The notes: a model not told the origin generated them from the letters alone. A stretch of 64,000 nucleotides of DNA from Pilasporangium apinafurcum (GCA_001600495.1 BCKE01000066.1:176245-240244), one strand, 5' to 3'. Positions 8,508-19,066 are shown, counted from the first letter of the stretch. A program made the numbers and translations.

Positions 8508-10772
8508 ATGCCGGGGGTCGTTCCATCACCACTACCACCCAATAATAGGGGTCCAGTGTTCCCGCAATTGGGGGCTCCCTCCAAGAACTCTGGCACGACC
8601 TCCAAACGTTTATTGGCCCGAGAGACGGCCAGTATTGTGGTCTTGCGGCTTTCACAGGTCAAATTCGCTTGTGTGTGGCTCGTTGTGTTGTCGTTGCGTT
8701 GCGCGTGTGCGAGTTTTCTCTTGGCATTCAGTCAGATCTACTCTGCATTCGCTGGGATCAACATGGAATACTACGCACGATACCTATCACCCCAACCACC
8801 TTCGTTCTTTAAAGTCACATCCTGGATCTGCGGTGTATTGGGCTGTCTGCATTGCTTTCGCATCATCAAAATGATTGGCTACTCACTTCACACTAGAGCA
8901 TTCGTTTTCGATCGGCAAGACCATAAGACTGCCGCATTATTGAGGAAAACACATCAATGGTGTTCACGCCGGTTCTTCGATCGGAAACAGCTCATCAAGA
9001 TTCGGAGGCAGCTCTTTGATCGACAGGGGTGTTTTGGAGTTGAAAGTCCTTACTTTGAGATTCGATTCCTTTTGCAAGAGTGTTTTGAGATGGTCTCGCA
9101 GACCATTCAGGCGTACAACTCGAGTGTGCTCATTGGTCAACTTTGGATTAACCACTTGTATGTTGCTGTGGTTTTTATCAATTCATGGTCTACATCGGTG
9201 GTACAGCATTTCACGCGTGATTATCCAGCGCTCGAGCGGATTTTGTGCTTTGCCGCAGACATCATACTTGACGCCATGATGTGCATTGTATTGCCGCTGA
9301 TCATTGTGACGCCTTATTATCAGCAATTTGACACAACCCTTTATACATTTCCGCTCACATCACTCTATGATGACACGTGGTTCAGCAATATGGTCATGGA
9401 AAGCCGACAGGTGTTTATCCACGGACCATTCGACCTGATTATGAAGATCATGCCTCACATCAGCATCTACGGTAGCCTCAATAGCATCGAAGCGCTTGTT
9501 CAACCTGTACATATAAAAAATTCGAGGCAAGTAGGGATAACACCCCAACCACCATCAAAACAGCAGCAGAGACGCGAGCAGAATACATTTCGAAAGTCAG
9601 ATCTACTGACATCCTCACAGTCAAAACAACAACAGAATCAGCCACTCACACGCAAATCGGTTTCAGATGCCAAGCAAGAAGTAGTCCCACGCTGGTCGCG
9701 CTATACGTTAACCACGTCTTTTGGTCCATGGCTGACAGAACGGATCATGCAAATGCAGCGACATCGGCTTCAGCGTCGTCAAGCTGTGGTGATCCATTCG
9801 TTTTTTCTTCTTTGGGGTTTGGCGGTCTTGCTGGTGCACTTTCTTGCTCTTTATGCCACATCTTCGTCATTTACAGCCAGCGCTGCAAACGCATTGGGCT
9901 GTAAACAACGCACATTTCCGTGGTTTGCCAACAAAATCGCTTGCTCCGTGTTCGAATATAATTGTTACCGACAGGGAACTACGACACTGAATGCCACATC
10001 ATTGGCATTTCTAGATGAAGCGAGCGTCGTGGCACTGATCTTAGCACACTGTCCTGTGCTTGTTGTGCCACAGGCAATCACGCGGTTCACAAATCTCCTT
10101 GGGTTTAGCATTTGGAACTCCACCATAACGGAATGGGCAGAAGAAGCAGGAATTACACAAGCAACACATCCTTCAATCACTTACATCTGTCTGGTGAATA
10201 CTAACATGACTACCATCCCCGATGGGTTACTGTCAAATGATATGCCGCCGACACTACAGGATATTGAGATCACACGCTGCAATATCACGACTTTGCCCAC
10301 AGACTTGGATACAAAATGGCGCTTTGTCAAGACCTTGTACATGGAATTTTGTCAGTTCTCGGAGCTACCAGAGGTGTTCACGAAGATGCAGATCACTGAC
10401 CTTTCGCTTGTCGGTAACCAGTTGAATATTTTCCCCACGATTACTGCCGACGCAGGCGGAGGAGGGTACTATTCGCTGTCTCTGTCCAATAATCCACTGA
10501 CAATGTTGGCGAATGAAGTTGGAGATACAAACGGATTGAGTTTCTTGGCTGTGGATAATACACAGCTTAAGACATTCCCGGATTGGGTCTATATGATGGC
10601 GAGACGAGAAAGTATCGTGTATGCCTACAACACATCTTTCTGTACGAATCTAAATGAACATGAACTTACAACTAAGTACAATCACGAGCATGGACTTACA
10701 TGCAGCAACGTAAATCCTCGAATAAGTGGTCGGTATCCCGTAGAAGAATTGAGAGCGATACAAATGCCGTGA
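8508..10772 (+). CDS. five-pass membrane protein with LRR-like ectodomain (array member, inverted copy)
   Basis: An intact 754-residue frame, the longest family member and the only complete one on the plus strand. The start MPGVVPS matches the MPxV starts of paralogs. Hydrophobic segments are at about 52-76, 103-124, 212-232, 245-270 and 432-456. GVESPYFEIRFLLQECFEM is at about 177-195. The extra length comes mainly from a glutamine- and basic-rich linker (about 345-420, with KQQQRREQ and SKQQQNQ) before the last membrane segment. The ectodomain has EYNCYRQGTTT, WNSTITEW, TNMTTIPDGLL, SLVGNQLNIFP and LSNNPLTML units, then FC and LTCSNVNPRISGRYP. Confidence 0.88.
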   Translation: MPGVVPSPLPPNNRGPVFPQLGAPSKNSGTTSKRLLARETASIVVLRLSQVKFACVWLVVLSLRCACASFLLAFSQIYSAFAGINMEYYARYLSPQPPSFFKVTSWICGVLGCLHCFRIIKMIGYSLHTRAFVFDRQDHKTAALLRKTHQWCSRRFFDRKQLIKIRRQLFDRQGCFGVESPYFEIRFLLQECFEMVSQTIQAYNSSVLIGQLWINHLYVAVVFINSWSTSVVQHFTRDYPALERILCFAADIILDAMMCIVLPLIIVTPYYQQFDTTLYTFPLTSLYDDTWFSNMVMESRQVFIHGPFDLIMKIMPHISIYGSLNSIEALVQPVHIKNSRQVGITPQPPSKQQQRREQNTFRKSDLLTSSQSKQQQNQPLTRKSVSDAKQEVVPRWSRYTLTTSFGPWLTERIMQMQRHRLQRRQAVVIHSFFLLWGLAVLLVHFLALYATSSSFTASAANALGCKQRTFPWFANKIACSVFEYNCYRQGTTTLNATSLAFLDEASVVALILAHCPVLVVPQAITRFTNLLGFSIWNSTITEWAEEAGITQATHPSITYICLVNTNMTTIPDGLLSNDMPPTLQDIEITRCNITTLPTDLDTKWRFVKTLYMEFCQFSELPEVFTKMQITDLSLVGNQLNIFPTITADAGGGGYYSLSLSNNPLTMLANEVGDTNGLSFLAVDNTQLKTFPDWVYMMARRESIVYAYNTSFCTNLNEHELTTKYNHEHGLTCSNVNPRISGRYPVEELRAIQMP

Positions 10773-11044
10773 CACCCTCGTGTTCTTCAAAAAATGTACT
10801 AAAACAAACGACATCAAGATTTGACTTTTGAAATGCCATAAGTGCGTGAACATGATTGAAGAAGTGTTCGACTTGTTTCACTTTTTAACCGTATGAGTGT
10901 TCGAACATAAAACATTGTTCCGTATATGTAGATAGCTGGATAGTTGTCTCCATTAGTTGCACAAGTTCATAGATCAACCAAAGCGTCGCCTTCAGTTTAG
11001 CATGGATACAGAATATCTCGATATTGCTAATCCAATCTAGACGC

Positions 11045-11239
11045 AAAATGGCACCATGCTACCCTTTTTTCTTGGAGTGCTGTGATATAATAGCCGCTCC
11101 CAAAGCTCTTGGAGAAATGCACATTTTCGTACTCGTACTCATCATCAGCAACCACTTGCAGACAATACCGACCGTACTAGTAGAAGCTAAACGATACCAG
11201 ACATTCGTGCTGGCCAGTAACCTGCTGGGTATACTATGA
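11045..11239 (+). pseudogene. LRR-region fragment of the array family
   Basis: Translation gives KMAPCYPFFLECCD..AAPKALGEMHI, then SNHLQTIPT and LASNLLGIL, which lines up with the paralogs' KWR.V.TLY.EHCGL..P..L..M.I..SLVGN.L..FP..NPL block. Only this part of the ectodomain remains, and it ends at a TGA. A second fragment (11481-11588) lies downstream but encodes a more N-terminal part, so the copy has been rearranged as well as truncated. Confidence 0.65.
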
Positions 11240-11480
11240 TTATATCCAAACCATTCACGGATTGGATGAACTGGCAGTTGGAAACACGTAGTTAAAAGGC
11301 TTTTCTGACCGAATCTACAGCTTGGTGAAGCAAGGAACGATGATCTGTATATATGGAGCATCTTTCGAGAAAACAGACTTGGTTGCTGTCTATATTGCAG
11401 GATCGGCATCTGCATTTGCATGAGAAGGAATAGCTGTTCGCCAACGCATCTAGTTGTGGTTTACTATCAAATCCATCTGG

Positions 11481-11588
11481 TTCGTATATGAACAAAACTG
11501 CTATCGTCAGGAAGTCGCCACGCCATTGGATAATTCAGTTGCGTTCTTGGATGAGAGAAGAGTGGTGATCCACATCATGATTCATTGA
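11481..11588 (+). pseudogene. ectodomain-start fragment of the array family
   Basis: The 35-codon stretch reads FVYEQNCYRQEVATPLDNS then VAFLDERRVVIHIMIH. It matches the paralogs' SVYEYNCYRQGTTTP..SLAFLDEKSVVIL...HC and ends at TGA where a conserved HC is expected. In an intact gene this part precedes the LRR block, whereas here it lies 240 bp after it. The surrounding 10773-11873 shows no other convincing coding sequence. Confidence 0.7.
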
Positions 11589-11873
11589 ACGGACTTGACG
11601 ATCCTAATTTCAATCCAAGGGTTTCCTCATATGTTAGAACGAAATATATGGGACCCTACTAATGGCATGTGATCACAGGATGCGCCAAACACCAAGCAGA
11701 CCCGTCTTTTCATCCTCTACACGTTCTTAGTCAACTCGGTTAAACGGCTTATAGTGGTCATAGAAGAAGCCATATAGCATCTTCTTACACTTCGGAAACA
11801 TCCCATGCCATAGCCAAAAAGTTTCACCAGCTTCTTGTCTTGACAGAGTTCCCAAAATTCGAACTATAACTTA

Positions 11874-13988
11874 TCACAAGACTCGTCGGAGTTTCATCGC
11901 TTCTAGTGGATATTTACCATCTACACGCGGATTCATGTTCACGCACGTCAGACTTTTAGGGCCGCTGTACGTGGTTATCATCTTTCTTGCTGCTTGGTTC
12001 TCGCAGAATGGTGTTCCGTACGCGTAAACTGCTCTGTCTGTCGCTGACATGGCGTAAACCCACTCGGGAAATCGATCAAGATACGTGTTTTCTACCGCCA
12101 AGAAAACGGGATAACTGGGATTTGTAGTGTCTTCTTCACCTAAGTCAATCAATGGATTATGTGATAATGCGAGCGAATAATAGCCACCTGCTCCAATCGA
12201 AGGAAATACTGGTAGATTATTTCCTACGAGCGAGAAATCGTCGATCTTCATCCGTAGCAGAGATTCTGGGACTGCCGTTAAGCCGCAATGTTCGACGTAT
12301 AAAGTGTTCACACGATGCCATTTCTTGTCTAGATCCGCTGGAAAATACTCCGTGAAATTGCTGTGGACAATCTCAATATCTTTTAACGTTTGGGGAAGAT
12401 CATCTGACAAGATTCCATCCGGTAGGCTTGTCATGTTCGTGAAGATAAACCCCAAAAAATTGATTGACGGATGCGTTCGTTGCGTAATTGCGGCGTCTAG
12501 GTCCCATCTTGCGATGGTGGAATTCCAGAAGTCAAGACAAATCAGATGCATGAACGACTGAATGGATTTGGGCATCACCAACTGCGGGCAATGCGCAAAT
12601 GTCAGTATCGCGACGCTCTTTTCGTCAAGAAATGCCAGCGAGTCTTCTGTAACTGTCGTTGTTCCTTGACGATAGCAGTTGTATTCATACACCGAACAGG
12701 CGGTTTTCGTGGTAAACCAGGGATGCTGCTGCTGTTTGCAACTACCAGCGATCGTGTGAATGCTGCCCATAGACTCATATTTTCCATACACTGCCCAGAA
12801 ATGCACGAAGAGGAGGCCCAGCCCCCATAGAAGAAATCCGAGATGCACTGCAATGGCGTGGCAATCGCGAAGCTGGTACCTCTGCATTCTCCGGACTCTT
12901 TGTGCTAGCCTAGTAGATTGTGTCTTCAAAAGCAGGCTCCGTCGTGAGTGGGTATTAACAACAGTTGGACAAGGCATGACTTGCTTCATCTCCACTGTCA
13001 TGGATCGAACAAGACACTCGATATTCCCTAGATTGCAATAGATACTCACATGAGGCAGTGACTTCGTTATTAAGTCAAACCATCCACGTGCAAAAACTTG
13101 ACGTGATTCCATGATCATATTAACATTCCATACATCATCGTAAAGAAAGCTGTAGTCAAAATTGTACATCGTTGCATTGAATTTCATGTAATAGGGCATG
13201 ATCAACACCAGTGGAAGCACAATGGAGGCCATGAAATCAAGCAGAATGTCAACAGCGAAGCACATGATTCGTTCCAATACCGGCGAATGGCGTGAGAAAT
13301 GCTGTACCAACGGTGTAGACCACGAGTTCACAAAAATGATGATCATATACGCATGATTGATCCACTTTTTTCCGATTAATATACTCGAGCTGTACGCCTG
13401 GGCAGACTGAGACACCATCTCCATACACTCTTGAATGAGAAACCGCAGTTCAAAGTACGGACTTTCCACCCCAAAACAGCTCTGACGACCAAACAAACGC
13501 GCATATAACTGAATTAAAGGTTTAATTCTATATGTTTTGGAAGAACCCAAACGCTTGTTGCTTCTCGTCCCTTTTGTTCTCCATCGGTGGTCCCTTTCGA
13601 ATACAAATGCCTTAGACAAAATTGAGTATCCGATCATGCGAATGATGCGGTAGCAGTGTGCGCACCCAAGTACCGTAAATATGTGACTGGGAAATTTGAA
13701 AAACGAAGGCTCAGAAATCAGCAATTGTGCGTAATACTCCATATCAATGCCTGTCAGCAGATTATAGACCCGGCCGAATGAGAGTAGGTACATTGCGCAA
13801 ACACTGCGAAGTGTCAAAATTCCAAGCCATACGAGCGCAATGTTGCGACGTGAAAGTTGTAGTACTACTTGAGAGGTTGGATCGTTGTCGGTAGTGCTCG
13901 TGGTACTTGCGTCCAGCGTGCGAGTAGATGGATCACATCTTGTTAGGCAATAGGTATTGATCTCAGCTATTGGATTGACTGCAGCCAT
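11874..13988 (-). CDS. five-pass membrane protein with LRR-like ectodomain (array member)
   Basis: An intact 704-residue frame. It shares a distinct N-terminus (CDPSTRT, then SQVVLQLSRR) with the gene at 14216-16333, so these two are a closer pair. The first membrane segments are at about 52-75 and 103-125. GVESPYFELRFLIQECMEM is followed by the SWSTPLVQHF and ERIMCFAVDILLD segments; a basic linker precedes membrane segment 5. The ectodomain has EYNCYRQGTTT, WNSTIARW, TNMTSLPDGIL, EHCGLTAVPESL and SLVGNNLPVFP, ending FCENQ, LTCVNMNPRVDGKYP. The asparagine-glycosylation sites support an exposed C-terminus. Confidence 0.88.
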   Translation of the reverse strand: MAAVNPIAEINTYCLTRCDPSTRTLDASTTSTTDNDPTSQVVLQLSRRNIALVWLGILTLRSVCAMYLLSFGRVYNLLTGIDMEYYAQLLISEPSFFKFPSHIFTVLGCAHCYRIIRMIGYSILSKAFVFERDHRWRTKGTRSNKRLGSSKTYRIKPLIQLYARLFGRQSCFGVESPYFELRFLIQECMEMVSQSAQAYSSSILIGKKWINHAYMIIIFVNSWSTPLVQHFSRHSPVLERIMCFAVDILLDFMASIVLPLVLIMPYYMKFNATMYNFDYSFLYDDVWNVNMIMESRQVFARGWFDLITKSLPHVSIYCNLGNIECLVRSMTVEMKQVMPCPTVVNTHSRRSLLLKTQSTRLAQRVRRMQRYQLRDCHAIAVHLGFLLWGLGLLFVHFWAVYGKYESMGSIHTIAGSCKQQQHPWFTTKTACSVYEYNCYRQGTTTVTEDSLAFLDEKSVAILTFAHCPQLVMPKSIQSFMHLICLDFWNSTIARWDLDAAITQRTHPSINFLGFIFTNMTSLPDGILSDDLPQTLKDIEIVHSNFTEYFPADLDKKWHRVNTLYVEHCGLTAVPESLLRMKIDDFSLVGNNLPVFPSIGAGGYYSLALSHNPLIDLGEEDTTNPSYPVFLAVENTYLDRFPEWVYAMSATDRAVYAYGTPFCENQAARKMITTYSGPKSLTCVNMNPRVDGKYPLEAMKLRRVL

Positions 13989-14215
13989 GTTTGGACCTGA
14001 GCATCGGATTGCTGACTTTCATTTCTTCAATCGGTGAACCTTGGCGTAAAAATAGATGGCGAAATAGTTCACATTTTTTATTGACGTTTTCGGTTGATTG
14101 GGCCACCCGCAGCGAAACACGCAACAAAAACTATACTGCTTGGCACGATTTTACTTTAGCCTGCTGTTCCATAGGATTTTCAATCACGACCTAGAGCTTC
14201 ATTTGGCAAGCCTGT

Positions 14216-16333
14216 TCACAGCTTTCGCATTGCTCTCACCATTTCGAGCGGATATTTACCATTCACCAGCGGATTCGCGTTCACACACACTAATCCAATC
14301 TCGTTGCTGTACTTGTTTGCAATATCTGCTTTTGGTTGATTCTCACAAAATGGCGTCCCGAATGCGTAAACTGTTCCATCAGCTGCCGCCATAGCATATA
14401 CCCATTCTGGGAACTTTTCAAGAAGAGTGTGATCCACAGCAAGAAACATTGGATAACTACCGCTGCCTATGTTGTCATCCAAATCACGCAATGGATTGTG
14501 CGAGAACGCGAGTGAATAGTAATTACTTGACTGGCCAGGAGAAAAACTTTCTAGGCTGTTTCCCACGAGTGAGAGTTCACTAATTTCCATGGCTCTCAAA
14601 GCATCTGGAGCTGCTGTCAAACCGCAGTATTCAATGTACAACGTATTCACGTGATACCACTTCGTATCGAGATCTGCAGGGAAATCACTTAAATTGGTGT
14701 ACACAAACTCAAAGTCTTGTAAAGTTTGAGGTAAATCGTCTGACAGAATTCCATCGGGTAGTTTGGTCATATTCGTGAGAATAAAACCCACATAATTCAC
14801 TAGTGGATGCGTCTTCTCTGTGATAGCTGCGCCTTGATCCCATGCTATGATGGTTGAATTCCAAAAGTCCAGACAAAGTAGATTCGAAAACAACTGAATA
14901 CGTTTCGGCACCACGAGCTCGGTACAGTGTGTGAACGACAGGATGATTACACTCTTCTCGTCAAGAAATGCTAGTGAATCTTCCGTGGGCGTCGTTGTTC
15001 CTTGGCGATAGCAGTTGTATTGATACACCGAGCAGGCAGTTTTAGACGCAAACCACGGATGTAGTCGTTGTGTGCAAAGTCCAATGGTTTGATTGTCATC
15101 AGATATTTCCGAGTTGTTGGCATATACAGCCCACAAATGCACGAGGAGGACGACCAGACCCCAGAGAATAAACATAAGATGAACTATAAACGCCTGACGA
15201 TCGCGGAGCTGATACCGCTGCATGCTCCTGATGCGTTGAGCCAGCCTTGAGGAAAGGTGCAAATTTAGTGTTTTCGAACGTAATTTCCATTTTCCTCTTA
15301 TGACAGATCGCGTACGTGGATGCGGCATGACTTGTCGTCCATGGACTGCGAATGTTGGCTGAAGAAGACACTCGATGCTCCCCAAACTGCCATAGATACT
15401 CACATGAGGCAGAAATGTTGTAATGAAATCCCAATACGTGCACGCAAATACTTGACGAGCTTCCATAACCAAATTTACAAGCCACACATCGTCATACAGG
15501 AAGGTATAGTCGAAATTGTACATCATTCCATCGAATTTCATGTAATAGGGTATGATCAAAGCAACAGGAAGTACCATGGAAGTCACGGAATCAAGTAAAA
15601 TATCGGTAGCGAAACACATAACTCGTTCCAAAACAGGAGAATGACGCGTGAAATGCTGGACCACTGGTGTGGACCATGAGTTAACAAAGATGATCGCCAC
15701 ATAGGAACGGTTAACCCATGATTTTCCGATTAATATACTCGACCTGTACCCTTGCGCAGACTGAGATGCCATCTCTAGACACTCTTGAACAAGAAACCGC
15801 AGTTCAAAGTACGGACTTTCCACTCCAAAACAACTTCGACGACCAAATAAACGTCTGTACAACTGTTGAAAAGGTCTGAAGGGGAAGAAACACCACCACT
15901 TGTTCTTTTTTGCCATGTTCATTCCATTCTGATGATTCCGTTCAAACACAAGAGTTTTGGCTTGAATTGAATGACCGATCATTCGAGCCATGCGGTAGCA
16001 ATGTGCATATCCAAGTAAAGCGAAGATATAACCGGGAAATTTGAAGAATGACGGATCTGTCGTCAGCATACGCGCATAGTATTCCATATCTTCACCTGTT
16101 AAAAGGCTGTAGATCCGACTGAATGATAAGAGAAACGCTGCACAAATGCCACGTAGTAGTAAAATGTTAAACCACGCCATTGCAAACCTTTGTCGAGAAA
16201 GCCGTACGACCACTTGTGCGACACCGTTGTCATCGGTGGAGCTTGACATACGTCGGTTTGAAGAGTGAGCAGACGGATCACATACTGTCAATGGTGGTGT
16301 ATTAAAATTTTCATGTGGTCCCACCACAGTCAT
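14216..16333 (-). CDS. five-pass membrane protein with LRR-like ectodomain (array member)
   Basis: A 705-residue product from the ATG ending at 16333. The frame is open to another ATG at 16402, but aligning MTVVGPHENFNTPPLTVCDPS with the MAAVNPIAEI..CDPS start of the adjacent paralog favours the inner ATG. Five hydrophobic segments and GVESPYFELRFLVQECLEM are present. The ectodomain shows YNCYRQGTTTP, WNSTIIAW, TNMTKLPDGIL, EYCGLTAAPDAL, LVGNSLESF, FCENQ and NPLVNGKYPLEM. It is the last member on the right of the array; GPI-transamidase gene PIG-S follows on the same strand. Confidence 0.87.
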   Translation of the reverse strand: MTVVGPHENFNTPPLTVCDPSAHSSNRRMSSSTDDNGVAQVVVRLSRQRFAMAWFNILLLRGICAAFLLSFSRIYSLLTGEDMEYYARMLTTDPSFFKFPGYIFALLGYAHCYRMARMIGHSIQAKTLVFERNHQNGMNMAKKNKWWCFFPFRPFQQLYRRLFGRRSCFGVESPYFELRFLVQECLEMASQSAQGYRSSILIGKSWVNRSYVAIIFVNSWSTPVVQHFTRHSPVLERVMCFATDILLDSVTSMVLPVALIIPYYMKFDGMMYNFDYTFLYDDVWLVNLVMEARQVFACTYWDFITTFLPHVSIYGSLGSIECLLQPTFAVHGRQVMPHPRTRSVIRGKWKLRSKTLNLHLSSRLAQRIRSMQRYQLRDRQAFIVHLMFILWGLVVLLVHLWAVYANNSEISDDNQTIGLCTQRLHPWFASKTACSVYQYNCYRQGTTTPTEDSLAFLDEKSVIILSFTHCTELVVPKRIQLFSNLLCLDFWNSTIIAWDQGAAITEKTHPLVNYVGFILTNMTKLPDGILSDDLPQTLQDFEFVYTNLSDFPADLDTKWYHVNTLYIEYCGLTAAPDALRAMEISELSLVGNSLESFSPGQSSNYYSLAFSHNPLRDLDDNIGSGSYPMFLAVDHTLLEKFPEWVYAMAAADGTVYAFGTPFCENQPKADIANKYSNEIGLVCVNANPLVNGKYPLEMVRAMRKL

Positions 16334-16541
16334 TTTGATTGCGTACTGCCTGTCGTTCTTTGCTTCGAACAGAAAATTTCCTGTCGTAAAAATAGAGCTC
16401 AACTCTTCGGGATTGTTTTCATTTTGGCTTCAGTCGATGCTCCATGTTCTATGGCAATACGACATGTTGCGGTGAAATTCATTTTGCATTCCTGTTTCCA
16501 TTTTCTTCTTACGTTCTAGCTTGAGGCTGAATGTTGCATTA

Positions 16542-18299
16542 TTAGTGCGCTTTATTTTGCTTTGCAGCTCGTTTTGTTTTCCATCGCTTAAATTCTCTTG
16601 AGAGGCCAACAAAGAACGGAAGAATCAATGGTGCCAATAGTGGTGCATACACGCCGAGCATTTGCTCTTGAGGGAAATATAACTGTCGGATCATCGTATG
16701 GTCGTAGTAAGCAGCATCAGCATGTTCTGCCGCTTCACGAGCCTTCACGAGTAGTGCACGTAAATCCAGATCTGCACTGCACTGCTCAGCTTGATCATCT
16801 CCAATATTACTGCATAAAATCTCTTCCATCAGTGAAACTGCTGAGGTGATACGTCGTTCCACGCGACCTAAGACACTCATTTGCGGCATTTCTGTCACTA
16901 GCTGAACGATCGACTGCAAGGTTTCGATTGTCATCTTTGTGTGACTACATGCAAGAATAAGTTGGGATTAACACATGTACTCGCATTAATTTGAAAACAA
17001 AGGAGCATGAAATTATTGTGTTCTTACCGTTTAAACAATTCTCGAACGATGGTGTCAACTTCCCAATCAGTAATACCGTCCACAGGTGCAGGCAAAAATA
17101 CGAGTATGTTTTTGCGCTGAGCTTCTTGTCGATGGTAAGCCGATGGAACACCCAGCAACGTCCGGAGCTGTGTGAGGAATAGACCCATCACACGTCGCAT
17201 TTCCTTTTGCTCTTGCAACCGTAATTGATGTGGATTCAAGATCACAACGCCACCCCATCCAGGAATCTCAAATGAAGACGCCAAACGTGGGTTGTTTTGA
17301 TCACCCATGATACCCAAGGGCGCGTGTGTATCGTTCGGCAGTGCTGCCATGAAATGCAACACCTGCTCTCGATCGCCCAAGACCGACGAGGTAAGGAAAT
17401 TGTTGGTTGTTTTAAACTGCTCACACATATACATAGTTAGATATATAAACAACAAGCGATTTACAAAATGTTATTTTCACCTGTGTGAGGTCCTGAACAT
17501 TCACATAAAAGCATTTATCATCAGGACAAGCATGAATCTCTTTTGCGAGACGAGCATAGTGCACAGTCTGCACCTCGTGCGTGAAATGCGCTGCAACACT
17601 GATCTTGTGAAGAAATGGCGACAGATACATCGCAAACTGCACTGGAAAGTCCCAACGCCACTGCTGCTCTGGTTTCTCCTTCAGTAGTGTAAACTGTAGT
17701 CGATAACGGAGCGCGGTACGTGCTTTTTTGGTACTGAGTTGCTGTATCGATGCGGTTAAAGGGAAGAGATGCTGTTGTGTAAGTTCTTCCAACGCTTGGT
17801 AGAGCAAGTCACCTGGTGAAATTGAACACGCAATCGACCACGCGTGATTATACTTCCCTACAACCAACCCATGTTGCCCTGGTGATTGATTCGCTTGTTC
17901 GTCACAGAGTAGAAACACTCGAAAGTGTCGCTGACTTTCGCCAACATCTTTCAGCAAATCATCCGTTTCCTGTGCTGATTTCGCGTGTTGAAGGCGTTGC
18001 TTCTGTTCTTCAGTCAGATTGATATGTTCTGTTGAGTAATGGATGTGGGAAGCAGAGGAAACGATCCGCTTCTTTATTTGGTGTTGATGTTGATAACCCG
18101 ATCCATCATCATCGATTGTGTAAATTACAATGGAAAATGTCTCTGGTTCTGCAAACCGGGAGGAATTCCAGGACAGGCGCTGAATACGCTCGACTGGCAG
18201 TGGTACACGCTCTACCTGTGTCAATTGCCATGCAAACGGCGCTGCTACGAGCGCGAATACAACGAAACTCAGCACAATTTCTAGCCGCGTGCCCCCCAT
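16542..18299 (-). CDS. PIGS: GPI transamidase subunit PIG-S (three exons)
   Basis: Exons are 18299-17481, 17416-17028 and 16944-16542, joining in frame to 536 residues (human PIG-S has 555). Introns are 64 and 83 nt with GT...AG ends. PIG-S is part of the endoplasmic-reticulum complex that attaches GPI anchors to proteins. An N-terminal membrane segment (about 6-26) precedes a large lumenal domain. The end reads like known PIG-S: a helical stretch (EAAEHADAAYYD), then FPQEQMLGVYAPLLAPLILPF and a basic tail, the second membrane anchor. An upstream in-frame ATG at 18332 would add 11 residues. A weaker alternative acceptor near 17420 would add one glutamine. Confidence 0.85.
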
Positions 18300-18477
18300 G
18301 ACACTTGTGTATTGTTGCCTGCAGGAAAACAATGCAATGAAGTGTAACCCAGTGTAACCTGAAGCTCGTACTTAATCGAATTACCATTACATTGGGAACA
18401 ATGGGCTATATTATGTATGGGGCTACACGCACTCACAAACAGGCAATCCACATGCCTTCTCTCCTCTATCCACTTGT

Positions 18478-18930
18478 TTAAAAGAACTTGAAGCCTTTGC
18501 GCTTGTGCTTGTACTTGTAACCCTTGAAACCTTTGTACTTGTGATGCTTCATCTTTCCTGCATAGACCACACCAGGATACGCCACATACGCTGGCTGTTG
18601 CATCATCACACCTGGCTGCACTACATAACCAGCCGGTTGCGCCACATACGTCGCATTTGTTGCCTGGGCGAAAAGCTGTCGACCTTGTGCTGCATAGTAA
18701 GCCTGTTGTTGAGGAGCAGGGATCCCTGGTTGCAGCGGATACGCTGGATAACCTGCAGGTGGAGGACCGTAACCAGATGGATATGGCTGTGGAGGGTATC
18801 CTGGCTGTGGAGGATATCCTGGCTGCTGTGGAGGAGGATAACCCTGAGGAGGGTATCCTGGCTGTTGCATAGGAGGAGGATACACTCCTGGAGGTGGTGG
18901 AGGTGCCGATGGATACTGATTACCGTACAT
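18478..18930 (-). CDS. GYPP/Pro-Gly-Tyr-rich repeat protein with basic His/Lys/Gly tail
   Basis: 150 residues, single exon. The N-terminal half is built of GYPPQ/GYPPP-type repeats. The centre is Ala/Gln/Val-rich and mildly hydrophobic (about 75-125), and the last 25 residues are Lys, His, Gly, Tyr and Phe only (KMKHHKYKGFKGYKYKHK). This three-part layout resembles plant glycine- and proline-rich GPRP proteins, whose XYPP repeats also precede an HGK-rich tail. Whether that is homology or convergence cannot be told here. Function is unknown; such tails are usually associated with membranes or phase-separating assemblies, which is inference. Confidence 0.75.
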   Translation of the reverse strand: MYGNQYPSAPPPPPGVYPPPMQQPGYPPQGYPPPQQPGYPPQPGYPPQPYPSGYGPPPAGYPAYPLQPGIPAPQQQAYYAAQGRQLFAQATNATYVAQPAGYVVQPGVMMQQPAYVAYPGVVYAGKMKHHKYKGFKGYKYKHKRKGFKFF

Positions 18931-19066
18931 TGACTGTGATTACCAACACCACCACAAGATGCTGGCGTTCAATTGTTCTTCCACTACTTCGTCAACTTCT
19001 GTGCCACCTCTGATCTTCTTCAAGTATGGATAGAAACGTATCTATTTCTATAAGAACTGTACTACA

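Noticed and set aside
18505-18933. 142-codon plus-strand Trp/Arg-rich frame
   Set aside because: Antisense to the GYPP-repeat gene; composition is an artefact of the complement of Pro/Gly codons.
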